Shown: positions 33,345 through 42,768 of the stretch, piece by piece
Layout of the letters: the number at the start of each line of letters is the position of its first letter
Position numbering within the stretch: position 1 is the first letter of the stretch
Assembly: GCA_964369625.1 (NCBI GenBank)
Contig: CAYJFC010000005.1
Span: forward strand, 1-54,657
Direction of reading: 5' to 3'
Source: CAKOSP01 sp964369625
GTDB lineage: Bacteria > Bacillota_I > Bacilli_A > RF39 > UBA660
DNA length: 54,657 bases
Position numbers and translations under genes: made by a program
The notes under the pieces: model-generated
What the model was told of the DNA's origin: nothing
Databases searched by the model: none
The model's input: the letters and a program-made list of their open reading frames with translations, nothing else

Positions 33345-33496
33345 TGAGGAATTGTTTTGTAATAAGCGCATGGCCTATAAAGGTGACGAGGAGTATAGTT
33401 ATCGAAAATCAGCGGATGCTATACCGGTACAGTAGAAACCGTTAAATATATGACAAAAAATAAAATTTAAGATTATAACAAAGCATATATTTACTA
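33345..33496 (+). ncRNA. glmS ribozyme/riboswitch
   Basis: Conserved core elements are present in order: the cleavage-site segment AAGCGC (cut expected between 33365 and 33366), GTGACGAGGAG, TTATCGAAAATCAGCGGATGC, and CCGGTACAGTAGAAACCGT. A long P4-type stem, TAAATATATG (33443-33452) with CATATATTTA (33485-33494), closes the 3' part. Binding of glucosamine-6-phosphate makes this RNA cut itself, lowering glmS mRNA. It lies directly upstream of glmS, with the AGAAAGGAA ribosome site just after it. The 5' limit is approximate. Confidence 0.95.
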
Positions 33497-33516
33497 CAAG
33501 AAAGGAATTTTTTTGT

Positions 33517-35319
33517 ATGTGTGGAATTTTTGGATATATAGGTCCTAAAAAAGTAGAAGATGTTTTAGTCAAAGGGCTTAAAAATCTAGAATATAGAGGC
33601 TATGACTCTAGTGGAATAGCTTTAAAAAATAATGATGAAATAAAAATAATTAAAGAAGTAGGAAAGGTGAAAATCTTAGAGGAAGAAATAAAAAAATCTA
33701 ATTTAAGTAAATATGATCTTGGAATTGCTCATACTAGATGGGCAACTCATGGGGGCGTAACAAAAGTAAATTCGCATCCTCATTTTCAAGGAGAAATTAC
33801 TTTGGTTCATAATGGAATAATTGAAAATTACAATGAAATAAAAGAATTTTTAGAAAAAGAAAAAGTAACTTTTATAAGTGAAACTGATTCTGAAATAGCA
33901 GCAGGTCTAATTAATTATTATTTAAAGAGTAATAATATTTTAGAGGCATTAAAAAAATCTTTAAAAAAATTAAAAGGTAGTTATGCATTTTTAATAATAT
34001 TAAAAAATGAAAATAAAATATATGCTGTAAGAAAAAATAGTCCGCTTATATTGGGTATAAGGGATAATGAAAAGTTTCTATCATCAGATATAGCAGCAAT
34101 GCTTGAGTATACTAATAAATACATAGAAATAGATGAAGAAGAAATATTTGAGATATCTAATGAGTTACTAATTATTCATAAGGATAATAGTATTATAAAT
34201 AAAGAAATAAAAGAAGAAACAATGACTGTTGAAAGTATGCAAAAAGATGGCTATGATCATTTCATGTTAAAAGAAATAAATGAACAAATTGAAATAGCGG
34301 ATAAATTATTAAATGTGTATTTGCCCAATAATGAGTTTAGTACTCAGGTGCTTGATTTAACTAAATATAAATACATTGATATAGTTGCCTGTGGAAGTGC
34401 TTATTATGCCGGATTAGTAGGTAAACACTTAATGGAAAAATATATGAGTGATGCTATAATTAAAATAGATGTAGCAAGTGAATATCGCTACAAAACTCAG
34501 CATTATAAAAAAGATACTTTAGTAATACTTATATCTCAGTCAGGTGAAACTGCTGACACTATAGCGGCGATGAATTTAGCTATTGAAAATAATATAGATA
34601 CATTAGCTATAGTAAATAATCAGTTATCTACGATAGCTAAAACGGCTAAATATAAAATGCCTTTATTAATAGGTCCTGAGATAGCCGTTGCAACTTCTAA
34701 AGGATACTTTTCGCAAGTGTTATTATTATCTATTTTGGTTCTAAATTATTTGAAAACAAATAATAAACTTACTAATTTAGATTTTGAAAATATAATAAAT
34801 GATTTTAAATCTTTAAAAAATAATATTAGTAATATTATTCACAATATTGATTACAAAAGTATAGCAAAAAAAATATATGAAAATAAGGATATTTATTTTA
34901 TAGGAAGAGGAATAGATTATAATATTGTTTTAGAAGCTAGTTTAAAATTAAAAGAAATAAGTTATATTCACTCGGATGCATATCAGGCAGGAGAACTTAA
35001 ACATGGTTCAATAGCCTTAATTGAAGAAGATACACCTTTAATAGCGCTGATAACAGAAGAATCTTTAGCGGAAAAAACAATTAGTAATATAATTGAAGCT
35101 AAAGCAAGAGGGGCAAAAGTTATAATATTTAAAAAAAATAATATAAAAGTTTCAGAAAAAGATTTTTCTGAAACAATTAATATAAATGCTTTAAGTGAAT
35201 TTGTTACTCCTTTGCTTGCTATAGTACCATTTCAAATGCTTGCATACCATGTTGCATTAAAATTAAATTGTGATATTGATAAACCTAAAAATTTAGCTAA
35301 ATCAGTTACGGTAGAATGA
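33517..35319 (+). CDS. glmS: Glutamine-fructose-6-phosphate aminotransferase
   Basis: 600 residues, full length. Cys2 (MCGIFGYIG) is the glutaminase nucleophile, and the GATase II domain includes HTRWATHGGV and HNGIIENY. Two SIS isomerase domains follow, with ACGSAYYAGL, SQSGETADTIAAMN and the C-terminal LAKSVTVE. It makes glucosamine-6-phosphate for peptidoglycan and surface glycans and is feedback-controlled by the ribozyme in its leader. TGA stop; a large terminator follows. Confidence 0.97.
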   Translation: MCGIFGYIGPKKVEDVLVKGLKNLEYRGYDSSGIALKNNDEIKIIKEVGKVKILEEEIKKSNLSKYDLGIAHTRWATHGGVTKVNSHPHFQGEITLVHNGIIENYNEIKEFLEKEKVTFISETDSEIAAGLINYYLKSNNILEALKKSLKKLKGSYAFLIILKNENKIYAVRKNSPLILGIRDNEKFLSSDIAAMLEYTNKYIEIDEEEIFEISNELLIIHKDNSIINKEIKEETMTVESMQKDGYDHFMLKEINEQIEIADKLLNVYLPNNEFSTQVLDLTKYKYIDIVACGSAYYAGLVGKHLMEKYMSDAIIKIDVASEYRYKTQHYKKDTLVILISQSGETADTIAAMNLAIENNIDTLAIVNNQLSTIAKTAKYKMPLLIGPEIAVATSKGYFSQVLLLSILVLNYLKTNNKLTNLDFENIINDFKSLKNNISNIIHNIDYKSIAKKIYENKDIYFIGRGIDYNIVLEASLKLKEISYIHSDAYQAGELKHGSIALIEEDTPLIALITEESLAEKTISNIIEAKARGAKVIIFKKNNIKVSEKDFSETININALSEFVTPLLAIVPFQMLAYHVALKLNCDIDKPKNLAKSVTVE

Positions 35320-35328
35320 GTATTATTA

Positions 35329-35370
35329 AAAATAAACGATAATGACAATTATCGTTTTATTTTGATTTTT
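35329..35370 (+). terminator. Terminator of glmS
   Basis: AAAATAAACGATAAT pairs with ATTATCGTTTTATTTT around a 4-base loop with one bulge, followed by a T-rich stretch. Confidence 0.85.
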
Positions 35371-35423
35371 TCTAGTATATTAGCCAAAATACAAATAAAT
35401 ATATTTATTATATTTTATAACTA

Positions 35424-35432
35424 TGTTATAAT
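35424..35432 (+). promoter_or_regulatory. Extended -10 promoter of the polysaccharide cluster
   Basis: TGTTATAAT (TATAAT at 35427-35432), 29 bases before ATG 35461; it probably drives the genes up to 44346. Confidence 0.6.
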
Positions 35433-35460
35433 TAGTAGAGAAATAAAGGAGAATTGCAAA

Positions 35461-36267
35461 ATGACTTTTTTTAAAAATATATATCACAATTTTAATAAAT
35501 ATAAATTTTTAATGTTTCAAATGATAATGAGAGACTTTAAAGTTAAGTATAAAAGATCAGTGTTAGGAATAGTTTGGTCGCTATTATATCCTCTTTTGAT
35601 GATGGCAGTTATGGCGATAGTTTTTTCACAAATGTTTAGGTTCGAAGTAGAAGGAGTAAATTATTTGGTTTATCTTTTAACGGGACTTATAATGTTTAAC
35701 TACTTTTCTGAAGCTTCACAATCAGCGATGACATCTATTGTTACTAATTTTTCGTTAATGACTAAAGTATATATTCCAAAATATATATTTCCACTATCAA
35801 AGTGCTTATTTGTGGGTATAAATTTTTTGCTAACATTAATTCCACTTTTAATAATAATATTAGTAACTGGTGAAGGTGATACAAAATGTTTCATAAATAT
35901 ATATTACTTATTTTTGCCTTTCGCATGGATTTGTATGCTAGTATTTACTGTTGGGTTAGGTATGTTTTTATCTTCTGTTTCAGTATTTTTAAGAGATATA
36001 TTTTATATATATGGAATAATAGTATTAATATGGCAATATTTCACTCCTATTTTTTATGATATAAACATGCTTCCTTCTTATGCACAAAAATTAATAGAAT
36101 TTAATCCTTTATATCAATTTATAGAATTTACTAGAACAATTATTTTATATGGTGAAATCCCATCGCTAAGTAATTGGTTATTTTGTTTAGGATATGCAGT
36201 TATAGCACTTATTGTTGGAGCATTTGTCTTTAAGAAAAATCAAGACAAATTTATAAATTATATTTAA
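35461..36267 (+). CDS. Polysaccharide ABC exporter permease (Wzm/TagG type)
   Basis: 268 residues with six membrane segments. The N-terminus has the family signature MRDFKVKYKRSVLGIVWSLL followed by P and a membrane helix. It pairs with the ATPase gene eleven bases downstream to export an undecaprenyl-linked glycan or teichoic acid. ATG 35461 is chosen, with AAGGAG upstream; a longer frame extends back through the promoter and glmS terminator region but is not credible. First gene of the surface-glycan cluster. Confidence 0.88.
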   Translation: MTFFKNIYHNFNKYKFLMFQMIMRDFKVKYKRSVLGIVWSLLYPLLMMAVMAIVFSQMFRFEVEGVNYLVYLLTGLIMFNYFSEASQSAMTSIVTNFSLMTKVYIPKYIFPLSKCLFVGINFLLTLIPLLIIILVTGEGDTKCFINIYYLFLPFAWICMLVFTVGLGMFLSSVSVFLRDIFYIYGIIVLIWQYFTPIFYDINMLPSYAQKLIEFNPLYQFIEFTRTIILYGEIPSLSNWLFCLGYAVIALIVGAFVFKKNQDKFINYI

Positions 36268-36278
36268 GGAGGATGAAA

Positions 36279-37019
36279 ATGATTAAATTACAAAGAGTAT
36301 GTATTAAATTTAATTTAGGAATTGAAAAAAGTTTTTCAGTTAAAGAGGCTTTTATAAATTTTTTTAAGAAAAAGAAAAAAAGTAAGGAAGAAAATGAATT
36401 TTGGGCACTTGGAGATATTACTTTTGAAATCCCTAAAGGAGAAGTAGTTGGATTAATTGGAAGAAATGGTGCAGGAAAAAGTACTCTTCTTAAAATAATT
36501 TCTGGAGTTATGAAACCTACTTACGGCAAAGTTCAAGTTAATGGGGTAATATCTCCAATGATAGAACTTGGTGCAGGGTTTGATGCTGAATTAACTGCTA
36601 GAGAAAACATTTTCTTAAATGGTGCAGTGTTAGGATATTCTAAGAAATTTTTAGAAGATAAGTTTGATGAAATAGTTGATTTTGCAGAACTTGAAGAATT
36701 TTTAGATGTACCAATTAAAAATTTTTCTTCAGGTATGACAGCTAAATTAGCTTTTTCGATAGCTACAATTGTAGAACCTGAAATTTTAATAGTAGATGAA
36801 ATTTTATCGGTAGGAGATTTGAAATTCCAAGATAAGAGTAAAAAGAAAATGATGAAGATGATTAAAGGCGGGACAACCGTACTTTATGTATCGCATTCAT
36901 TGGAATCTATTAAAGATTTATGTGATAAAGTTATTTGGCTTGAACATGGAAAAATCAAAATGATGGGCGAAGCTAAAGAAATATGTGATATTTATTATAA
37001 AGAGCAGGTGGAGAATTAA
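36279..37019 (+). CDS. Polysaccharide ABC exporter ATPase (Wzt/TagH type)
   Basis: 246 residues. Walker A GLIGRNGAGKST, the Wzt/TagH-specific segment ISPMIELGAGFDAELTARENI, signature NFSSGMTAKLAFSIA, Walker B ILIVDEILSVGD and H-loop LYVSHS are all present. It lacks the C-terminal carbohydrate-binding domain of some Wzt proteins. It energises export by the permease just upstream. ATG 36279 is chosen because AAGGAGG (36266-36272) is six bases before it. Confidence 0.9.
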   Translation: MIKLQRVCIKFNLGIEKSFSVKEAFINFFKKKKKSKEENEFWALGDITFEIPKGEVVGLIGRNGAGKSTLLKIISGVMKPTYGKVQVNGVISPMIELGAGFDAELTARENIFLNGAVLGYSKKFLEDKFDEIVDFAELEEFLDVPIKNFSSGMTAKLAFSIATIVEPEILIVDEILSVGDLKFQDKSKKKMMKMIKGGTTVLYVSHSLESIKDLCDKVIWLEHGKIKMMGEAKEICDIYYKEQVEN

Positions 37020-37020
37020 A

Positions 37021-38823
37021 ATGAAAAAATATATACACTATTGTTGGTTTGGTGATAAACCGCTTCCAAAACTTGCAAAAAAATGCATTAAAAGTTGGAA
37101 AAAATATTTACCTGATTATGAAATAGTAAAGTGGTCAGAAGAAAATGTCGATTTAAAAGAATGTGAATTTATTAAAGGGGCATATGAAAATAAAAAATGG
37201 GCTTTTGTAGCAGATTTCGTAAGAGCTAAAGCACTTAACGAAATGGGTGGTATTTACTTTGATGTAGATATGGAAATAACAAATGATATTACTCATATTT
37301 TAAATGATGAAACATTTTTAGGTGTTGAAGATTCTGGCAAAGTAGCAGTAGGTGTATGGTTTGAAAAGTATAAAAATAGTTATTTGTCAGAGGAAATGAT
37401 TTCATATTATAAAAATATAAAATCATTTAATGTTGATGATGTATTTGAGTATGCTATTCCAGTTTTAATAAGTAATATCTTAGGAAAAATAGGTTTTGTT
37501 GAACTTGTTGATGATATACAAAAATTGGATAAAGGTATTGTTATTTATCCAAGAGAGTATTTTTACCCATTATCGTATAATAGACAAAATAATAAATTCA
37601 CAGAAAAATCATGTATGATTCATTATTATGATGCAAGTTGGGTGCCTAAAGCAGAAAAAAGGGAAATAAGAATATTTAGAATTTTTGGTCAAAAAAATGG
37701 TCAAAAGGTTATTGATTTTCTAAGATTTTTTAAAAGAAGTATTAAAAGAATGCTTAAATTAATATTGTTCCCATTAGTAATTCATCGTAATAAAAAAAGA
37801 AAACAAATATATGTCGAAAACAATTTGAGTGATGTGGCTATTCAATTGGAAAATATAAGAACTAAAGAAATTATTGCTTTTTATAATAATGAATGGATTG
37901 GTACTAAACATTCAACTAAAGAAATATTTAAAAATACAGTGGGGTTAAATTCGTATCACGATGATATGTTAATAAAAAAAATAGCAGATTTTATATTAGA
38001 AAAAAAACCTAAAATGTTGGTTTTTAGTCCTGTAGATTTAACTTGGATTAATTTAATAAAACAAATTAGATCAATAGATAAAAAAATAATTATAAAAATA
38101 TTGTGGCATGGAAGCAACGCTATGAATATTGAAGAATACGATTGGAAAGTGTTAAAAAGTATTTTGCATTTAAGCAAAAGTAAAACCATTAATTCAATAG
38201 GGTTCGTAAAAAAAAGTATGTATGAATTTTATAAAGCAAAAAATTATAACGTTGAATTTGTTATGAATATGATAAATATTGACGAATATAAAAGTGACGT
38301 TAAAAGTATTGCAAAAACAAAAAATGTAAAAATAGGATTATATGCTTCAGGAGATAGATGGGTTAAAAATTTTTATAACCAATTGTCAGCAGCTAGTTTA
38401 ATAAAAAATCATCAAATAGATTGTATACCGCTTACGAACAAAACTAGAGAATTTTGTGCATTAATAGATGCTAATGTAAATGGGGTTTCAGTACCTCTTC
38501 CTCGTAATGAATTGCTAGAAAGAATAAGTACTAATGATATTAATGTGTACACTACTTTTGTAGAATGTGCACCACTTTTGCCGCTTGAAAGTTTTGAAAT
38601 GGGTGTGCCTTGTATTACAAGTAATAACCACCATTACTGGGAGGGAAGTAAACTAGAAGAGTATCTAATAGTAAATGCACCAGATAATATAATAGAAATT
38701 AAGAATAAAATAGAACTGGTATTAAAAAATAAAGATTTGATTATAAAATTGTATAATGAGTGGAAAAAAGAATATGTCAAAAGCGCTCAAAAAAGTATAG
38801 ATAAATTTATGGAGGTAAAATAA
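37021..38823 (+). CDS. Two-domain glycosyltransferase (GT32-like plus GT4/GT1-like)
   Basis: 600 residues. Residues 1-240 are a GT32/OCH1-type sugar transferase with YIHYCWFGDKPLP, ADFVRAKALNEMGGIYFDVD (DxD at 81-83) and a C-terminal HYYDASW. A basic linker leads to a second half (about 280-600) with a GT-B-like C-terminal pattern, including EFCALIDANVNGVSVPL and ESFEMGVPCITSNN. The fusion suggests two successive sugar additions by one protein. AGGTGG precedes ATG 37021, one base after the ATPase stop. The pyruvyltransferase gene overlaps its last base. Confidence 0.8.
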   Translation: MKKYIHYCWFGDKPLPKLAKKCIKSWKKYLPDYEIVKWSEENVDLKECEFIKGAYENKKWAFVADFVRAKALNEMGGIYFDVDMEITNDITHILNDETFLGVEDSGKVAVGVWFEKYKNSYLSEEMISYYKNIKSFNVDDVFEYAIPVLISNILGKIGFVELVDDIQKLDKGIVIYPREYFYPLSYNRQNNKFTEKSCMIHYYDASWVPKAEKREIRIFRIFGQKNGQKVIDFLRFFKRSIKRMLKLILFPLVIHRNKKRKQIYVENNLSDVAIQLENIRTKEIIAFYNNEWIGTKHSTKEIFKNTVGLNSYHDDMLIKKIADFILEKKPKMLVFSPVDLTWINLIKQIRSIDKKIIIKILWHGSNAMNIEEYDWKVLKSILHLSKSKTINSIGFVKKSMYEFYKAKNYNVEFVMNMINIDEYKSDVKSIAKTKNVKIGLYASGDRWVKNFYNQLSAASLIKNHQIDCIPLTNKTREFCALIDANVNGVSVPLPRNELLERISTNDINVYTTFVECAPLLPLESFEMGVPCITSNNHHYWEGSKLEEYLIVNAPDNIIEIKNKIELVLKNKDLIIKLYNEWKKEYVKSAQKSIDKFMEVK

Positions 38824-39995
38824 TGAAGTATGGTTTGCTTTTATATAACGAAACCCAAAACTTGGGAGATGATATACAAAGTTATGCTGCTTATAAATTC
38901 TTGCCTAAAGTAGATTATATTATAGATAGAGAAAAATTAAATAAATTTGTGCCAAATAAAAATGAACTAGTCTCTACAATTATGAATGGGTGGTATAATC
39001 ATAATAAATATTCTCTTCCGCATTCACCGTTTATAAATCCTCTTTACATTTCGTGTCATTTCACAAATAATTTAGAGAAAAATAAACCTTTATATTTAAG
39101 TGAATATTTTTTTGATAATATCAAAAAATACGAACCTATAGGATTAAGAGATGGTTTGGTAAAAAAATATTTTGATGAAAATAATGTTCAAAATTATTTT
39201 TCTGGATGTTTGACGTTAACAATAGAAAAAATGAAAAATGTTAAACAAACAAATAATATATGTTTAATTGATGTAGAAGATGATGTGAAAAAACACATTA
39301 TGAATAAGTTTGATAATAATATTATAGAATTTACTCATTCACTACATAGAGAATCTCATGCAAATATTTCTTGGGAAGAAAAAATAAAAAATGTAGAAGA
39401 TAGACTTAAAAATTATCAATCTTCTAAAGTAGTAATAACTACTAGACTTCATGCAGCTCTTCCATGTCTAGCTATTGGAGTTCCAGTAATTTTATTATAT
39501 GATAATAAAGTGGATGATATTAAAAACAGGTTAGGAGAATTTACTAAATATTTAAATTATTATAGTAAAGAAGAATTTTTAAAACTACAAAATATTTTTA
39601 TCAAAAATAAGGATAATCATTTAGATGTTAGAAATGATTTAATAAAAAAAGTTAAAAAGTTTATAAAAGATAGTAATAGCAACTCAAACAAAAGTGATGA
39701 TAATATAAAATTATATGAAAAATATTTTGTTAATCCTAGTAATAATTTTGAAAATATTGCATTAAAAAAAGAAGAAAAAAATATTAATAGAATATTGGAA
39801 TGTGAATATGAATATTCTAAAATTAAATTAATAAAAGAAATAAATGATGCTGAAAGAGAAGTATTAATTAATCAAATAAAAGATCTTCAAAAAAAATTGA
39901 ATGAATCAGAACACCATTTATATCTAATATTAAATAGTAAAGGATATAAAATTCTTGAAAAATTAAGAAAGATGATGAGGGTATTTAAAAAATGA
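38823..39995 (+). CDS. Polysaccharide pyruvyltransferase-family protein
   Basis: 390 residues. N-terminal YNETQNLGDDIQSYAAYKFL and the central VVITTRLHAALPCLAIGVPV are diagnostic of the polysaccharide pyruvyl transferase (CsaB/WcaK-like) family, which adds pyruvate ketals from PEP to wall sugars. A C-terminal extension of about 110 residues is charged and coiled-coil-like (LINQIKDLQKKLNESEHHLY) and is not part of the usual domain. The gene overlaps both neighbours by a few bases. Pyruvylated glycans can serve as anchors for surface proteins, but no SLH protein is seen here. Confidence 0.75.
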   Translation: MKYGLLLYNETQNLGDDIQSYAAYKFLPKVDYIIDREKLNKFVPNKNELVSTIMNGWYNHNKYSLPHSPFINPLYISCHFTNNLEKNKPLYLSEYFFDNIKKYEPIGLRDGLVKKYFDENNVQNYFSGCLTLTIEKMKNVKQTNNICLIDVEDDVKKHIMNKFDNNIIEFTHSLHRESHANISWEEKIKNVEDRLKNYQSSKVVITTRLHAALPCLAIGVPVILLYDNKVDDIKNRLGEFTKYLNYYSKEEFLKLQNIFIKNKDNHLDVRNDLIKKVKKFIKDSNSNSNKSDDNIKLYEKYFVNPSNNFENIALKKEEKNINRILECEYEYSKIKLIKEINDAEREVLINQIKDLQKKLNESEHHLYLILNSKGYKILEKLRKMMRVFKK

Positions 39996-41038
39996 AAAAA
40001 ATAGCTTTAATAGTCGACGTAGATAATTGGGCATATGCAAATATAGCAAAAAACGTTAAAATGAATTTAAATAAATATTTTGATATTGATATAATACCAA
40101 CTTCATACGTAGAAGATTGTTTACCCAAAGTTTTAATATATACTAAAAATTATGATTTAGTTCATATATTTTGGAGAGGTAAGTTATATGATGTAGATAA
40201 ATATAGTAATGTTGAATTATTAAATAATTATGGAAAATCATTTAAAGAGTTTAAAAAAGAATACATGGATAATAAAATAATTACAACAGCTGTGTATGAC
40301 CATTTATTTTTAGATACGGAAGAAGATTTATCTATAACTAAAGAAATAATAACTAGATGTGATAGCTATTATGTTTCATCCCAAAGGTTATTTAATATTT
40401 ATTCCAATTTAGAAATTAGTAAGCAGCCTACTACAGTGATAACTGATGGGGTGGATATCAATAAATTTTTTCCTAAAAATGAAGATAGATTTAGCAATAT
40501 AAAAAATAGAGAAATTGTTATAGGTTGGGTAGGAAATAGCGCATGGGAATCTGGTAAAGAGGATTTTAAAGGAGTATCAACACTACTAAAACCAGCAGTT
40601 AAAGAACTTCAAAAAAAAGGATATAAACTTAAATTATATTTAGCAGATAAACAGGAAAGATTTATACCCCATAATGAAATGAATAATTACTATTCAAATA
40701 TAGATTTGTATATTTGTACATCTAAAATTGAAGGTACGCCAAATCCTGTTCTTGAATCTATGGCATGTGGTATTCCGGTTATTACTACAGATGTAGGAAT
40801 AGTTCCAGAAGTTTTTGGCCCTCTTCAAAAAGAATATATATTAAAAGAAAGAACTAAAGATTGTTTAAAAGAAAATATTATTAAATTTATTGATAACATT
40901 GAAAATATTGATGGATTAAGAAATGAGAATAAAGTGCAAATAAAAAATTGGACTTGGGTAAAAATATCTAATCAGTTTAAAGAATTTTTTGATAAACAAT
41001 TTAAAAAGGTGAAAAATGAAAAAAATAATAAATTATAG
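39992..41038 (+). CDS. Family 4 glycosyltransferase
   Basis: 348 residues, GT-B fold. The C-terminal donor-binding half has VIGWVGNSAWE, DLYICTSKIEGTPNPVLESM and ACGIPVITTDVGIVPEVF, the usual GT4 pattern. Overlaps the previous gene by four bases and the next by about 23. No membrane segment, so it acts at the cytoplasmic face on lipid-linked sugars made for export by the Wzm/Wzt pair. The sugar is unknown. Confidence 0.85.
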   Translation: MKKIALIVDVDNWAYANIAKNVKMNLNKYFDIDIIPTSYVEDCLPKVLIYTKNYDLVHIFWRGKLYDVDKYSNVELLNNYGKSFKEFKKEYMDNKIITTAVYDHLFLDTEEDLSITKEIITRCDSYYVSSQRLFNIYSNLEISKQPTTVITDGVDINKFFPKNEDRFSNIKNREIVIGWVGNSAWESGKEDFKGVSTLLKPAVKELQKKGYKLKLYLADKQERFIPHNEMNNYYSNIDLYICTSKIEGTPNPVLESMACGIPVITTDVGIVPEVFGPLQKEYILKERTKDCLKENIIKFIDNIENIDGLRNENKVQIKNWTWVKISNQFKEFFDKQFKKVKNEKNNKL

Positions 41039-42767
41039 TCTGAATATCTTACAAAATCAAAAAATTTTATCTATAATATTAGCTTCCTTTATTTATATAA
41101 TGATGCTTAAAACTGATATATTAGCTCCATTTGATTTTACATCGTGGTCTATATATTTAATATTAATTTTATTCATTAATAAAATAGATTTATTTGATAA
41201 AAAGTATATTAAATCTGCATCTATAATGTCATTAATATTTGGATTTCTATTACTATTTGGAATGATTGTATATAGATTTCAAGATCTGCAATATAGTGTG
41301 TGGGGAGAACTTTTTACATTTAGAAGTTTAATGAAATATCTAGGATATGTATCACTAGTGTATATTATATTGATTACTATTATTCCTAAACTAATTGATT
41401 TTAAAACTAAGCATAATAAAATAAAATTTGCTAATTATCAAATATTTATATTTTGTTTTTTATTAATTTTATTAGGATGGTTACCATATTTTTTAGGATT
41501 TTATCCGGGAACTATATCACCAGATTCAATTGGTGAAATAACACAAATAGAAAATGGATTTGTTTCTCTAAGTGATCATCACCCGATATTACATGTTTTA
41601 TTTATGAGTGGACCATATACTCTAGGTAAAATATTGTTTGGAACAGCAAATGCTGGAATAGCGCTTACAGCAGTAATGCAAATGGTTATAATGTCAGCTA
41701 TATTTAGTTCTGTTATAGTGTTTTTGAAAAATAGAAAAGCTAGTTTATTGACTTTGATTTTAACTTTAACATTCTTTATGCTGGCACCTATGCATGGATA
41801 TTATAGTATAACAATGTGGAAGGATGTTTTATTTGCAGGTGTTTTCGTGCTATTTACAATGCAAAATGTTATCTTATATGAAAATTATAAAAAAGATAAT
41901 ATTACTATAAAATCTTTGATTTTATATGGTTTAGTAGCAATACTATGTCTGTTTTTTAGAAATAATGCAGTATATATGTTTATGGTAGTAGCTGTACTAT
42001 TATGTATTATATTAAGAAAACATTACAAAAAAATTATTCCTATGTGTGTTATTATATTTGCAATATTTTATATAATAAAAATTCCGGTATTTAATGCACT
42101 TAATATTAGCAAAAGTGGTTCAGCTGAGTATATAGGAATGCCACTTCAACAAATAGGTAGAATGGCATATAAAAATGTCGATTTTACAGATGAAGAATTA
42201 GATTTATTAAATAAATTAATTCCAGTAGAAATTATGGCTGTAGGATATAATCCGAGGGTATCTGATGGAATAAAATTTAATGATGCATATAATGCAGAAG
42301 TATTTGATGAAAATAAATTTGAATATGCACAGTTATGGGCATCACTTGTTGTTAAACATCCTGGTATTGCGCTAGAAGCTTATGCTAATAGTACACTAGG
42401 TTATTGGTATCCAAATATTGTTTATTGGTCAGTATCTAACATTGTTTGGGAAAATGAATTGGGAATTTATATGGATTCAAAATTATCAGAAGAAGCTAAA
42501 ACAGTTTTACTGGATATAGAAAATAGAATGACTCCAATAATTAATATAACATGGAGTATTGGATTATGTTTTTGGATAATAGCATTGATGATCTATACTT
42601 CAATAAAAAGAAACGGTTGGGATTCTTGTATAATTTATTTACCAACAGTTGGAATATGGATAACTATGATGGTTGCATCTCCAGTATTTGGTGAATTCAG
42701 ATATGTTTATTGTGTTTTTTGTGCATTACCACTTTTAATAGCTATGCCATTTAATAAGGAGAAGTAA
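41016..42767 (+). CDS. Large multi-pass membrane protein, DUF6020/GT-C-like
   Basis: 583 residues with about twelve hydrophobic segments. After the fourth or fifth there is a characteristic loop, FLGFYPGTISPDSIGEITQ, then SDHHPILHVLFMSGP and ITMWKDVLFAGVF. These resemble DUF6020-type predicted membrane proteins that occur in surface-glycan clusters and may be GT-C glycosyltransferases; the D/H residues in the first loop are candidate active-site positions. It starts inside the GT4 gene (AAAGGTG upstream). Confidence 0.65.
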   Translation: MKKIINYSLNILQNQKILSIILASFIYIMMLKTDILAPFDFTSWSIYLILILFINKIDLFDKKYIKSASIMSLIFGFLLLFGMIVYRFQDLQYSVWGELFTFRSLMKYLGYVSLVYIILITIIPKLIDFKTKHNKIKFANYQIFIFCFLLILLGWLPYFLGFYPGTISPDSIGEITQIENGFVSLSDHHPILHVLFMSGPYTLGKILFGTANAGIALTAVMQMVIMSAIFSSVIVFLKNRKASLLTLILTLTFFMLAPMHGYYSITMWKDVLFAGVFVLFTMQNVILYENYKKDNITIKSLILYGLVAILCLFFRNNAVYMFMVVAVLLCIILRKHYKKIIPMCVIIFAIFYIIKIPVFNALNISKSGSAEYIGMPLQQIGRMAYKNVDFTDEELDLLNKLIPVEIMAVGYNPRVSDGIKFNDAYNAEVFDENKFEYAQLWASLVVKHPGIALEAYANSTLGYWYPNIVYWSVSNIVWENELGIYMDSKLSEEAKTVLLDIENRMTPIINITWSIGLCFWIIALMIYTSIKRNGWDSCIIYLPTVGIWITMMVASPVFGEFRYVYCVFCALPLLIAMPFNKEK

Positions 42768-42768
42768 T

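Noticed and set aside
35362..35460. Longer N-terminus for the Wzm-type permease
   Set aside because: The upstream part overlaps the glmS terminator tail and an extended -10. AAGGAG and ATG 35461 give the expected N-terminus.
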